A DNA stretch of 64,000 bases. Source: CALEMW01 sp964343835. Its GTDB lineage: Bacteria > Krumholzibacteriota > Krumholzibacteriia > LZORAL124-64-63. Every line of letters starts with the position of its first letter. The first letter of the stretch is position 1. Made by a program: the position numbers and the translations under genes. The notes under the pieces were generated by a model. The model saw only the letters and a list, made by a program, of their open reading frames with translations. It searched no databases and was not told where the DNA came from. Shown here one piece after another: positions 35,347-44,774 of the stretch. The DNA is taken from assembly GCA_964343835.1 (NCBI GenBank), contig CAYFKR010000002.1, positions 124,001 through 188,000 on the forward strand, written 5' to 3'.

Positions 35347-38300
35347 ATGAGCCGCATTCCGACCCGCGCCATCCTGACCCTAGCCGCCCTGGCCGTGCTG
35401 GTACCGGCGGCCGAGTCCGCCGTCATCGTCGTGACCACCACGAGCGACAACATGAACCCCACGGGGAACGTGTCGCTGCGCGAGGCCTTCCAGGCGGCCA
35501 TCACCGACACATCGGTGGACGGCAGCACCGCCGGCAACGGGGCCGACCGCATCGTCTTTCACCCGTCGCTGGACGGCGCCACGATCTTCATGGCGCTGGG
35601 CGAATTCCAGACCACGGACTCGGACACCCTGATCATCGACGCCTCGATGCTGCCCAACGGCATCACCATCGACGCCGGCGGCGCCTCGCGGCACCTCTAC
35701 GCCCAGGGCGCCCACGTGGAGTTCCGGCGCGTGACCCTGAGGGGCGGCTCGTCCACCGGGGGCGGCGGCGCCGTGCTGACCTACGGCGGCAGCCTGGTGC
35801 TGCGGGAGTGCACGGTGATCGACAACCACGCCGTGGAGAACGGCGGGGGCGTGCGGGCCGTCAGCTCGCCGAACCTGACCATCATCGATTCGGTGATCCG
35901 CGACAACACGGCCGACGATGAGGGCGGCGGCGTGTACTACTCGGGGTGGTCGGACAAGAGCTTCGTCATGGAGAACAGCCGCGTGGTCGCCAACCGGGCG
36001 GCCACCCTGGGCGGCGGCGTGCGCCTGGCCGAGAGCGGCGTCGTGTCGTTCGTGGATGCGGAGATCGACAGCAACGTCTGCGAACCGGCCGTGAGCACCG
36101 ACTACGGCATGGGCGGCGGCATCTACAACGAGGGCGACCTGGACCTGCTGCGTGTGAGCGTGAGCCACAACCGGTCCCTGGCCGGGGCCTCGAGCATCGG
36201 GGCGGCGTTCAGCGGCGGCATCATCACGTACCAGGGCTACGTGACCCTCACGGACTGCGTCGTCTCCTGGAACCACAATGACGGTGCGACGGTGGGCGGC
36301 GCCATCGCCAACAACTACCACGCCGTCACGCCGGGCACGGTGGAGATCACCGGTACCACCATCCAGGGCAACACCGGCGCCACGGACGTCGCCCTCTACA
36401 GCGCCCACACGATGAACGTCACCGACAGTTACGTGCTGGACAACGTCGCCGACACCGGCTCAGCCGTGGGCGGAGGCTTCAGCGGAGCCATGACCCTGAC
36501 CCGGGTGCTGATCCAGGGGAACCAGGGCGTGGACGGGGGCGCCGTCACCAACGGCTCGAGCTCGACCATGACACTGATCGACTGCGAACTGGCGTACAAC
36601 ACGGTCACCGAGGACGCCGGCGCCGTCCTGAACCTGGGCACCATGACCATCACCGGGGGCTCGATCCACCACAACCTCGCCGTGGGCGACGGCGGAGCCC
36701 TCCTGGCCCGGACCGGCGACCTCGTCGTGAGCGGGGTGCGGATCCACGACAACCAGTCCTCACGGGGCGGCGGCGTGATGAACGACAGCCAGCTGCCCGA
36801 CACGGTGCTCCTGCAGGACTGCGCGATCTTCGACAACCTGTCCACCAGCGACGGTGGCGGGCTCTTCGTACTCGGCGACATGGACGTGATCCAGTGCACC
36901 GTCGCGGGCAACACGGCCTACGGCGACGGCGGCGGAATCATGCACGGCAACGGCTACTCCGTGGCCGACGGCCTGCTGGTGCTCAAGCAGTGCACCATCT
37001 CCGCCAACACCGCCGGTCTCCTGGGCGGCGGCGTGGCGCTGCGGGACGACACGGAGTTCGGGGGCTGCATCATCAGCGGCAACACGGGCACGGGCGGCGT
37101 GGACGACTTCGCCACCGACAACCTGGGCGGAGCCACGGGCGTCCCCGTGTCCACGGGCTACAACCTGATCGGCGAATACGACACCCAGGGCTTCGCCCCC
37201 ACGGACCAGACCAACGTCCTCGACCCCATGCTCGGCCCCCTGCAGGACAACGGCGGCCCCACCGAGACCATGGCCGTGCTCTACGGCAGCCCGGCCATCG
37301 ACGGGAGCACCGCCCTGCATGTGGTCGGCCTGGTCAACGACCAGCGCGGGGCGGGGTACCCGCGCGTGATCGACGGCAACATCGGCGGCCTCGTGCCCGA
37401 CTGCGGCGCCTTCGAGTTCGAGCTCACCTGCGACCTGCTCGTGACCAAGCTCGTGGACGACGACACCCCCGGCACCCTGCGCTACGAGCTGGCCTGCGCC
37501 GCTGCCGGCGACACGGTCCGCTTCGACCCGGTCGTGGCCATGCAGACCATCGAACTGAACGGTACCCAGATCGACATCACGGACGACGTGGTGATCCACG
37601 GCGAGGACCAGGGCGTGGCGGTGTCGGCCCTGGGCCTGTCGCGGGTGTTCGAGGTGGCGTCGGGCGTGACGGCGACCATCCACGACCTGGCCGTCACCGG
37701 CGGCGCCGAAAGCGACGGCGGCGGCATCCTCACCTGGGGCGCCCTGCGCCTGTACGGCAGCCGGATCCACGACAACCTCGCCGCGGACGACGGCGGCGGC
37801 GTGGCGGCCTTCGGCGGCGGCACGATCCTGGTCTACGACTCCACCGTGGAGGACAACACGGCCGCCGGCGACGGCGGCGGCCTCTACGGCAACGGAGCCG
37901 ACGGCTCCGTGATCGTGACCCTGTCGCAGATCCGGAACAACACGGCCGACCAGTTCGGCGGAGGCTTGGCCGCGGTCACCGGCTGCTCCATGAGCTCCAA
38001 CAAATCGACGTTCGAGGGCAACGACGCGGGCAACGGCGGCGGCGTCTACTCCTCGACCTACGCCACCCTGTCCAACAGCACCGTCAGCGCCAACACGGCC
38101 AACGGCAGCGGCGGCGGCGTCAACGCCGGCGGTACGCTCAACCTGATCCAGTCCACGGTCACGGGGAACGCCGCATCCTGGGGCGGGGGCCTGTCCAGCG
38201 TCTGCGATCACGCGATCCTGAAGCACAACACGATCACCGCCAACTCGGCCGTCAACGGCGGCGGCGGCCTCCGTCACACGGGGACCTGGATGGAGATGAA

Positions 38301-39639
38301 CTCCAACGTCGCGTGGGGCAACACCGCCTCCGCCGGCATCGACGACGTGCTGCGCGACGCCCTGGGCAACCTCGTGTCCAGGGGCTACAACGTGGTGGGC
38401 GAGGCCTCCTCGGCCTCGATGTTCACCCAGACCGGCGACCAGGACGCCGTGGCCGACGCCCGCCTCGGCGCCTTCGGCGATCACGGCGGCCCCACCTGGA
38501 CCATCCCCCTGCTCTTCGGCAGCCCGGCCGTCGACGCCGGGGACCCGGCCGAATGCGCGAGCCAAACCGACGACCAGCGCGGCGCCGGCTTCCCCCGCGC
38601 CCTCGACGGCGACGGCGACTCCAACGCCGTCTGCGACGTCGGCGCCTTCGAGGCGGAACTGCTGGAGATGGGCATCCCCGTAGCGGCCGAGGACACGCCC
38701 ACCGGTCTCGGCTTCAACCAGTTCACCGGCGCCGGCTTCGCTCCCGACCCCGCCACGGATCAGCTGGACAGCGACGAGATCCTGGTCCGGGGCCTGTCCC
38801 AGGAACCGGTGACCATGGACTTCGGCCACAGCGGCACCGACGGCCCCTTCGCCCGCGGCACGGCCTCGTCCGGCACCGACGGCGGCGTGTACGCCATCTC
38901 CGGGGGCGGCGTCACGTTCCTGGGCCTGCAGCCCTCGGCGACCGACCTGACCCCCGGATCCGTGGTCGTGGCCTTCCGCAACGAGACGGGCGTGCCGGTG
39001 ACCGACATGGCCGTCGCCCACCGCCTCTACGCCTACAACAAGGGCGACCGCAGCACGCGTGTGCGGGTCGCCTGGGCCCAGGCGCCGGCGGCGCAGTGGG
39101 ACGTCGACGCCCTGGCGTTCACCGACATCCCGGCGCTGGACGTCTCCACGGCGGCGACCGCCTCGGGATCACCGTCGTGGAACCCGGCCGACTTCGAGGA
39201 GACCGTCACCGGCCTCGCGATCCCGCCCGGCGGCTTCTTCTACGTGCGCTATCTGCTGTCCGACGACGGCGGCACCGGCGACCACGACACCGTCGGCCTG
39301 GACAACGTGGTCGTGCGGGCCAATCCGCCCGTGGGCACCGGCGTGGACGACGGCCCGCTGCTGCCGGCCGGCTTGAGCCATCGCCTCGGCTCCGTCCGCC
39401 CCAACCCGTTCAACCCCCAGGCGACCGTCGCCCTGGCCCTGGCCCGCGAGCAGCACGTTCGGGTGGACGTGTACGACGTGGCAGGCCGCCTGGTGCGCGT
39501 GCTCCACGACGGCGTGCTGTCCGCCGACCGCGAGCACGTGTTCACGCTCACCGGCAAGGATCTGCCCAGCGCCACCTATCTGGTGAGGGCGCGGGGGGCG
39601 GACTTCACGGAGGTGCGCAGGGCGGTGCTGTTGAAGTAG
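35347..39639 (+). CDS. Secreted right-handed beta-helix protein (choice-of-anchor Q type) with T9SS-type C-terminal domain
   Basis: The 1430-residue protein has a signal peptide (about residues 1-25). An N-terminal NVSLREAFQAAI segment is of CSLREA type. Long arrays of parallel beta-helix coils follow, marked by GGGV/GGGI and NxA/NTA turns as in polymorphic outer-membrane proteins. The array occurs twice. Each half ends in a choice-of-anchor Q block (NGGPTETMAVLYGSPAID, then DQRGAGYPR; and HGGPTWTIPLLFGSPAVD, then DQRGAGFPR). After residue about 1130 there is a separate beta domain, then the sorting domain (VRPNPFNPQATVALAL ... AVLLK). It is probably a cell-surface or released adhesin or carbohydrate-active protein; no catalytic site could be identified. 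Confidence 0.85.
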   Translation: MSRIPTRAILTLAALAVLVPAAESAVIVVTTTSDNMNPTGNVSLREAFQAAITDTSVDGSTAGNGADRIVFHPSLDGATIFMALGEFQTTDSDTLIIDASMLPNGITIDAGGASRHLYAQGAHVEFRRVTLRGGSSTGGGGAVLTYGGSLVLRECTVIDNHAVENGGGVRAVSSPNLTIIDSVIRDNTADDEGGGVYYSGWSDKSFVMENSRVVANRAATLGGGVRLAESGVVSFVDAEIDSNVCEPAVSTDYGMGGGIYNEGDLDLLRVSVSHNRSLAGASSIGAAFSGGIITYQGYVTLTDCVVSWNHNDGATVGGAIANNYHAVTPGTVEITGTTIQGNTGATDVALYSAHTMNVTDSYVLDNVADTGSAVGGGFSGAMTLTRVLIQGNQGVDGGAVTNGSSSTMTLIDCELAYNTVTEDAGAVLNLGTMTITGGSIHHNLAVGDGGALLARTGDLVVSGVRIHDNQSSRGGGVMNDSQLPDTVLLQDCAIFDNLSTSDGGGLFVLGDMDVIQCTVAGNTAYGDGGGIMHGNGYSVADGLLVLKQCTISANTAGLLGGGVALRDDTEFGGCIISGNTGTGGVDDFATDNLGGATGVPVSTGYNLIGEYDTQGFAPTDQTNVLDPMLGPLQDNGGPTETMAVLYGSPAIDGSTALHVVGLVNDQRGAGYPRVIDGNIGGLVPDCGAFEFELTCDLLVTKLVDDDTPGTLRYELACAAAGDTVRFDPVVAMQTIELNGTQIDITDDVVIHGEDQGVAVSALGLSRVFEVASGVTATIHDLAVTGGAESDGGGILTWGALRLYGSRIHDNLAADDGGGVAAFGGGTILVYDSTVEDNTAAGDGGGLYGNGADGSVIVTLSQIRNNTADQFGGGLAAVTGCSMSSNKSTFEGNDAGNGGGVYSSTYATLSNSTVSANTANGSGGGVNAGGTLNLIQSTVTGNAASWGGGLSSVCDHAILKHNTITANSAVNGGGGLRHTGTWMEMNSNVAWGNTASAGIDDVLRDALGNLVSRGYNVVGEASSASMFTQTGDQDAVADARLGAFGDHGGPTWTIPLLFGSPAVDAGDPAECASQTDDQRGAGFPRALDGDGDSNAVCDVGAFEAELLEMGIPVAAEDTPTGLGFNQFTGAGFAPDPATDQLDSDEILVRGLSQEPVTMDFGHSGTDGPFARGTASSGTDGGVYAISGGGVTFLGLQPSATDLTPGSVVVAFRNETGVPVTDMAVAHRLYAYNKGDRSTRVRVAWAQAPAAQWDVDALAFTDIPALDVSTAATASGSPSWNPADFEETVTGLAIPPGGFFYVRYLLSDDGGTGDHDTVGLDNVVVRANPPVGTGVDDGPLLPAGLSHRLGSVRPNPFNPQATVALALAREQHVRVDVYDVAGRLVRVLHDGVLSADREHVFTLTGKDLPSATYLVRARGADFTEVRRAVLLK

Positions 39640-39663
39640 CGGGCCGTCGCGACCCCGACGACG

Positions 39664-39697
39664 CGAGGGCGCCCTCCCCGGCGGGAAGGCGCCCTCG
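39664..39697. terminator. Convergent terminator between beta-helix and TPR lipoprotein genes
   Basis: A perfect 10-base-pair stem (CGAGGGCGCC and complement), extendable by a further five pairs after a bulge, lies between two converging genes. No long T run is present. Confidence 0.6.
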
Positions 39698-39717
39698 TCG
39701 TCTCCGACCCGTCGCCG

Positions 39718-41901
39718 CTATTCCCCGATGAGCGACCGATACGTCCTGAGCCCCTCGTTGCCCGGATCGAGGGCGAGGGCGTGCTCCAGGGCCCTGATTC
39801 CGGCATCCCGCTCCTCCGCCTCCAGGCAGGTCAGGGCCACCAGGGCCCAGAGCTCCACGTCGAGGGGCAGGACCTCCCCCGCAGCGAGGGCGGCCACCAG
39901 GGCCAGGGCCCGCCGCGGGTCCACGTCGGCGCGGTCGGCCTGGAGCTGGTGGATCAGACCCACCGCATCCTCACGGTCGCGATCGGCGTCGGCCAGGAGC
40001 TCCCTGTAGCGCTCGATCCGGCCCTGCCTCAGGCAGACCTCCGCCAGCTGGGCCCGATCCGCCGGCGCCCCCGAGGCGGCGTAGGCGGCCTCGGCCTCGG
40101 CGTGCACCAGGCTGTCGGGCTCGGCGGCCAGGGGGGCGAATCCCTGGACGGCCATGGCCATGGGATCCGGGCCCGACTCCGGCGGCAGGGACGCCAACAC
40201 GCTGTCGGCCAGGGCGTCGGAGAAGGCCAGGGCGTCGGACCGCCCCCGCCCCCGCAGCTCCGACGCGGACCGCTGGAGCATCTCGACGGCCGCCCCGTTC
40301 CCGGGATCCAGCCGCACCGCCACCACCAGGTTGCCGTAGGCCCGCTCCCACTCGCCGGACTCGGCATGGAACAGGCCCACGTTGTACCAGCCCATGGGAT
40401 CGCCCGGCGACATGGCCAGGGACTTCTCCAGCAACGCCAGCCCCTCGTCGCGCCGCCCCAGCCTGGCCGTGGCCACGCCCAGGTTCCGCCACCCCGCCGC
40501 CCAAGAAGGCTCGGCGACGGTCACGCCCCGGAGCAGCCCCTCGGCTTCGGCGTCGCGCTCGGCGTTCAGGAGGATGGCCCCCAGGACCAGGTCGGTGGCG
40601 GGGTCGATGGTATCCATGGCCGCGAACGCGGTCCGCGCCCCGCGGAGGTCGGCCTCCGCCTCGGCGTGCCGTCCGAGGGTGTAGCGGAGCCTCCCCCGCA
40701 GCGCCCGCGCCCGATCCGGCTGGGCGCCCTTGCGGATGCAGCGGCCGAAGGCGTTCTCGGCCCGGACGGCCTCGCGGTCGCGGGCCGCCCCCCGGCCGGC
40801 GGCCAGGAACCGGGCGTACACGCCGCAGGCATGGCTGAAGTCGGAACCCGCCAGGAGCCGGTCGTCCCAGCACGTGAAGACGGGCACCCCGGCCACCGGC
40901 CGCTCCACGACCATCGGTCCCACCGAGAACGCGCCCCAGGGCAGGAAACGACGCAGGGTCCCCAGGCCGCTCACGGAATAGGCGTACGACGCCGCGGCGT
41001 CCTGGTGCCGGCCGGCGGTCTCGTGGATCAGCCCCATGTCGTGGTGGAAGCGGTCGTGGAACGGGAGCAGGAACCGGGCGAGGCGCGCTCGCGAGAGCAC
41101 GAGCTCGGCCATCTCCGCGTTCCCCGCCCCGTGCCAGGCCATGGTCTCGATCCAGGTGCGGGCGAACCAGGCGTCGGCCCGGTCCACGCCGCGGGGCCAG
41201 AGTCCGTCGTCGGGAAAACCGATGGGACCCACTTCCCGGGACATGGCCCAGGCCTCGCGGAACCGGCCGGCTCCCGCCCAGATCAGGCCGCGCACCAGGC
41301 GGGCCTCGGCGATGGTCTTCCGCGACCAGCTCGCGCCGTCGCGGTCCAGCCATTCCAGGCCCTCGTCCCAGAGGCCGCGGTCGCGGGCGGTCCAGGCGGC
41401 CTCCAGGCGGATCCGGCGCGGCAGGTCCCAGTCCGGAGCGTCGCGGACGTCGTGGGGCAGGGCGGCCCAGGCGCCCGCATAGGCGTCGGCGGCTCCGACG
41501 GGGTCGCCGGTCAGGGCCCGCAGGCGACCGAGCACGTACCAGGCCTCGGCGCTCGTGGGATCGGTGTCGGTCACGCGGCCGAGCCGTCGCATCAGGCGTC
41601 CGATGCGCCACTCCCCCTTCAGCTTGCCCTGCTCGATGACCGTGTAGCCGCTCATCATCAGCTGCCATTCCCGGTACAGACGGGAGCGATGGAAGGCAAG
41701 GGCGTCCAGGTCGTCGCTCACCGCCGCGCGGCGCGCCTGCCGGTCGTCGTCGGAGAGCTGCAGGAAGCCGGCGAGGTCGATCCGGGGGTGCACCGACGGG
41801 AGAGGCAGGTCGGGATGCTCGGTCAGGGGGTCGGGCAGTCGCCCCGCGCAACCGGACAGAAGCAACAGGAGCAGGACGGCGGAGGCGATCATGCGGGCCA
41901 T
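39718..41901 (-). CDS. TPR-repeat lipoprotein, paralogue of the one at 60262
   Basis: The 727-residue protein begins MARMIASAVLLLLLLSGCAG, a lipoprotein signal with Cys18 as the lipid site. The rest is tetratricopeptide-type helices (for example AEAWYVLGRLRALTGDPVGA and MGWYNVGLFHAESGEWERAY). It shares order and many motifs with the 747-residue lipoprotein at 60262-62505: AEAWY-x-LG, LPW-x-x-FSV, the CIRKG/CIRRG helix and RALRGR. The two are therefore paralogues of a lineage family. I recognise no named function; an envelope scaffold is the likely role. It is monocistronic between two terminators. Confidence 0.8.
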   Translation of the reverse strand: MARMIASAVLLLLLLSGCAGRLPDPLTEHPDLPLPSVHPRIDLAGFLQLSDDDRQARRAAVSDDLDALAFHRSRLYREWQLMMSGYTVIEQGKLKGEWRIGRLMRRLGRVTDTDPTSAEAWYVLGRLRALTGDPVGAADAYAGAWAALPHDVRDAPDWDLPRRIRLEAAWTARDRGLWDEGLEWLDRDGASWSRKTIAEARLVRGLIWAGAGRFREAWAMSREVGPIGFPDDGLWPRGVDRADAWFARTWIETMAWHGAGNAEMAELVLSRARLARFLLPFHDRFHHDMGLIHETAGRHQDAAASYAYSVSGLGTLRRFLPWGAFSVGPMVVERPVAGVPVFTCWDDRLLAGSDFSHACGVYARFLAAGRGAARDREAVRAENAFGRCIRKGAQPDRARALRGRLRYTLGRHAEAEADLRGARTAFAAMDTIDPATDLVLGAILLNAERDAEAEGLLRGVTVAEPSWAAGWRNLGVATARLGRRDEGLALLEKSLAMSPGDPMGWYNVGLFHAESGEWERAYGNLVVAVRLDPGNGAAVEMLQRSASELRGRGRSDALAFSDALADSVLASLPPESGPDPMAMAVQGFAPLAAEPDSLVHAEAEAAYAASGAPADRAQLAEVCLRQGRIERYRELLADADRDREDAVGLIHQLQADRADVDPRRALALVAALAAGEVLPLDVELWALVALTCLEAEERDAGIRALEHALALDPGNEGLRTYRSLIGE

Positions 41902-42012
41902 GGAGTCTCCTTCGACATCGGGAATCGCGATGGATGCAACCTACGGAACCGACTCCCGCACCACAACGCACGGTGGGATCGACGGTCGACGATACCACGC
42001 GCGCAGGGAAGC

Positions 42013-42043
42013 AAAAAGGGCGCCCACACTCGGCGGGCGCCCT
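42013..42043 (-). terminator. Rho-independent terminator of the mscS-type gene
   Basis: A perfect 9-base-pair stem AGGGCGCCC with a 9-base loop is followed on the minus strand by TTTTTGC, 24 bases after the stop codon. Confidence 0.8.
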
Positions 42044-42066
42044 CTCTCAATCCGCGGTGATCGGCC

Positions 42067-42885
42067 CTACTCGGGCTTGTGCACCACCGTCTGCGGGAAC
42101 GGGATCTCGATGCCCTCGCGGTCGAAGGCCTCCTTCACGTTCCGGGTGAAGTCGAGCTTCACGCCCCAGTAGTCGCCGGTGGCGCACCAGGGGCGGACCA
42201 GCAGGTTCACGCTGCTGTCGGCCAGCTCGCCCACGGCGATCTGGGTCTCGGGGTCCTTCAGCACGCGGCCGTCGGCCTCCAGCAGACCCTTCATGATCTC
42301 CATGGCCTTGGCGATGTCCGAGCCGTAGCCGATGCCCACCACCATGTCCACGCGCCGGGTGTCCTCGGCGGTGATGTTCTTGATGGTGTCGCCGAACATC
42401 TTGGAGTTGGGCACCATGATCTTGATGTTGTCGGGCGAGTGCAGGACCGTGGTGAACAGGCGCATCTCGCTGACCTTGCCCACCACGCCGGCGGCGTCGA
42501 CCACGTCGCCGATGCGGAAGGGCTTGAAGACCAGCAGCATGACGCCGGCGGCGAAGTTGCTGAGCGAGCCCTGCAGGGCGAAGCCCACGGCGAAGCCCGC
42601 GGCGCCGAGCACGGCCACCAGCGAGGCGGTCTCGATGCCGAACTGCTTGAGCACGGCCAGCCAGGTGAAGATCATCACCATGTAGTAGGCCAGGCTCGAC
42701 ACGAACGACACGATGGCGGCGTCGGTGTCGGTCTTGGTCAGGGCCTTGCGGGCGAGGCCGCGGGCCCAGCCGGCCACCATGCGGCCGATGATCAGGACGA
42801 GGATCGCGCCGATGACGCGCAGTCCGTAGACCATGGCGAAATCCGTCAGGGTCTCCCAGACCCTGTCCACGTTCACGTTATCCAT
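42067..42885 (-). CDS. Small-conductance mechanosensitive channel (MscS family)
   Basis: The 272-residue inner-membrane protein has the minimal MscS design. Three membrane helices (about 18-40, 60-80 and 88-110) include the pore-lining LGAAGFAVGFALQGSLSNFA helix, followed by the FKPFRIGD beta-domain signature, ITAEDTRRVDMVVGIGYG and a short C-terminal alpha/beta part. It opens on membrane tension to release solutes during osmotic downshock. It lies 21 bases downstream of the DUF3078 gene on the same strand and ends at a clear terminator, so the two probably form an operon. Confidence 0.93.
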   Translation of the reverse strand: MDNVNVDRVWETLTDFAMVYGLRVIGAILVLIIGRMVAGWARGLARKALTKTDTDAAIVSFVSSLAYYMVMIFTWLAVLKQFGIETASLVAVLGAAGFAVGFALQGSLSNFAAGVMLLVFKPFRIGDVVDAAGVVGKVSEMRLFTTVLHSPDNIKIMVPNSKMFGDTIKNITAEDTRRVDMVVGIGYGSDIAKAMEIMKGLLEADGRVLKDPETQIAVGELADSSVNLLVRPWCATGDYWGVKLDFTRNVKEAFDREGIEIPFPQTVVHKPE

Positions 42886-42906
42886 GTTTCCCTCCTCGAA
42901 AACAGG

Positions 42907-43764
42907 CTAGAACAGCTTGTAGGTCACACCGATGCCCAGGATGTCCCGGTAGCGGGTGTCGGTGTTGATCTCCTTGTCGTACAGCAGCTCGAAGAAGAGC
43001 GTGGTCTGCACGTACTTGGAGACCGAGGCCGACAGGTTGATCTCCCAGGCCACGTCGGTGGTCTTCCAGTAGTCCTTGGCGACGTGGTCGTCGGCCAGGT
43101 CGTCGTCGGCGGAGCTGGTGAACGCCTGGAAGACGCGCAGCTTGGAGACGGCCTTGAGGTTCTCGTTGAACACGTGGCTGACGTCGGTGACCCACTCCAG
43201 GCCGCCGTCGGTGGTGGTGTCCAGACCGCTGGCCGTCCGCTGACGATAGGCGAAACCGATGCGGCTGAAGACCTCGGTCTCCTCGGTCTTCATCAGGTTG
43301 CGGCCCAGACCCGCGGACTCCACGTACAGCGCCGGCGAGAAGAAGTTGTCCATGTCGTCGTGGAACTGGCTCTCCACGGTGAAGGCCACGTAGGGGTTCA
43401 CGAAGCTCCCCTCCTGGAACTTCACCAGCGACTCCAGGAAGATGCGGTCGGTGGACTTCTCGGCGTCGCCCCAGGAGCGGTCTCCCATCTCGTCGCGGAC
43501 CTCGTTGGTGGTCTTGCCGTAGACCAGCTTGAACTGGTTGGTCCACAGGGTGCTGTCGGACAGGTGGCGCTCGGCCGCGATGTCGGACTTCAGGGTCCAG
43601 TTGAAGGTGCCCAGCTCGTCGCCGGCCCAGGAGTCGCTGTAACCGGCCTGGTTGATGATCAGGCCCAGGTCCGCGGACTTCTTCCATTCCGTCGACGTCT
43701 CCTCCGCTGCGACCACGAGGGCGGGCAGCAGGCAGACGAGGACGGCCAGGATGATCCTCGGCAT
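42907..43764 (-). CDS. DUF3078-like outer-membrane beta-barrel protein
   Basis: The 285-residue product has a signal peptide (MPRIILAVLVCLLPALVVAA). The N-terminus WKKSADLGLIINQAGYSDSW, the LVYGKTTNE and EKSTDRIFLESLVKF segments, and a terminal aromatic residue (VTYKLF) match DUF3078 beta-barrel proteins common in Bacteroidetes. The start at 43764 has GGAGGA upstream; the longer frame adds 48 residues with no signal sequence. The gene shares a spacer with the divergent PAP2 gene and precedes mscS by 21 bases, so a link to envelope or osmotic stress is possible. The role of the family is not known. Confidence 0.75.
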   Translation of the reverse strand: MPRIILAVLVCLLPALVVAAEETSTEWKKSADLGLIINQAGYSDSWAGDELGTFNWTLKSDIAAERHLSDSTLWTNQFKLVYGKTTNEVRDEMGDRSWGDAEKSTDRIFLESLVKFQEGSFVNPYVAFTVESQFHDDMDNFFSPALYVESAGLGRNLMKTEETEVFSRIGFAYRQRTASGLDTTTDGGLEWVTDVSHVFNENLKAVSKLRVFQAFTSSADDDLADDHVAKDYWKTTDVAWEINLSASVSKYVQTTLFFELLYDKEINTDTRYRDILGIGVTYKLF

Positions 43765-43949
43765 GTTCGTTCCTCCGTTCGATGGCATGGGGATCGACAT
43801 CGGGCGACGTCCGGCCGGGCGGGTCCCGGCGCCGTGGTCCGTTTCCCCCTGACGGACCGGCGGCGATGATAAATCAGGACCGGTCCGATCGCAACGCCCC
43901 TTGAACACGGCCGCTCATCCGGGCCATGATGGCGCCCGGAGGTGCTCCC

Positions 43950-44774
43950 TTGATCCTGATGATCCTGCTGCTCGTTTCCCTGTCCGCCCTGCCCGCCGCC
44001 GCCGACGACGACGGCGTGCTGCACGACGCCCGCCGCCTCGTCGGCGACGTGGTCTCCGACATCGTGCACGTGTACACGGCGCCGGCCCGCACGACCGACC
44101 GCCAGGCCCTGGGCACCGCGGCGGTGTTCGGCCTCACGGCCCTGTCCTACGCCCACGACGAGCGCATCCACGGCTGGCTCGACGATCACCGCGACGGTGC
44201 CCTGGTCGGCCCCGTCCGCGAGACCGGCGAGTTCCTGGAACCCGCCGCCTTCCTGGGCAAGACCAACAAGTACTACTTCGGAGCCGTGGGGCTGGGCTGG
44301 CTGTCGGGCTGGGACGCCCTGGCCACCGCGGGGATCCAGGCCCTGGAGTGCCATCTGATCACCGGAGTCACCAAGAGCGCGGTGCAGTCGCTGGTGGGGC
44401 GGCAGCGCCCCTACGGCAACCTGGGCGCCGACGCCTTCGGCGTGGAGAACGCCACCTCGTTCCCGTCCGGCCACACCCTGACCGCCTGGCAGGTCGCCGC
44501 CATCCTCTCCCACCACGGAGACCGGCGGGCCGTGAGCTGGGCCGCCTACGGCGGAGCCTTCGCCGTGTCCGTGCAGCGCGTGACCGGGGACATGCACTGG
44601 CCGAGCGACGTGGTGCTGTCGGGAGTGTACGGGTGGCTGGTGGCGAAGTCCGTGGTGACGCGGTGGGACGAGCGGGCCCGCGAGCGGTCGACGGAGGGAG
44701 ACGACCCGGCCTGGACGCTGACTCCCGCTCCCGTGGACGGCAGGCTCGGACTCGTGATCGGGGCGGGTTTCTAG
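43950..44774 (+). CDS. Exported PAP2-family lipid phosphatase
   Basis: The 274-residue protein has a signal peptide or anchor (ILMILLLVSLSALPAAA). PAP2 motif 2 is SFPSGHT and motif 3 is VQRVTGDMHWPSD (Arg, His, Asp). Motif 1 reads QSLVGRQRP, with Gln where the family has Lys, so activity may be altered. Members remove phosphate from phosphatidic acid, isoprenyl pyrophosphates or related lipids at the periplasmic face. I prefer the TTG at 43950 because GGAGGT lies six bases before it; an ATG at 43926 is in frame but has no ribosome site. The stop codon shares the palindrome CTAG with the convergent sigma-54 activator. Confidence 0.82.
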   Translation: MILMILLLVSLSALPAAADDDGVLHDARRLVGDVVSDIVHVYTAPARTTDRQALGTAAVFGLTALSYAHDERIHGWLDDHRDGALVGPVRETGEFLEPAAFLGKTNKYYFGAVGLGWLSGWDALATAGIQALECHLITGVTKSAVQSLVGRQRPYGNLGADAFGVENATSFPSGHTLTAWQVAAILSHHGDRRAVSWAAYGGAFAVSVQRVTGDMHWPSDVVLSGVYGWLVAKSVVTRWDERARERSTEGDDPAWTLTPAPVDGRLGLVIGAGF

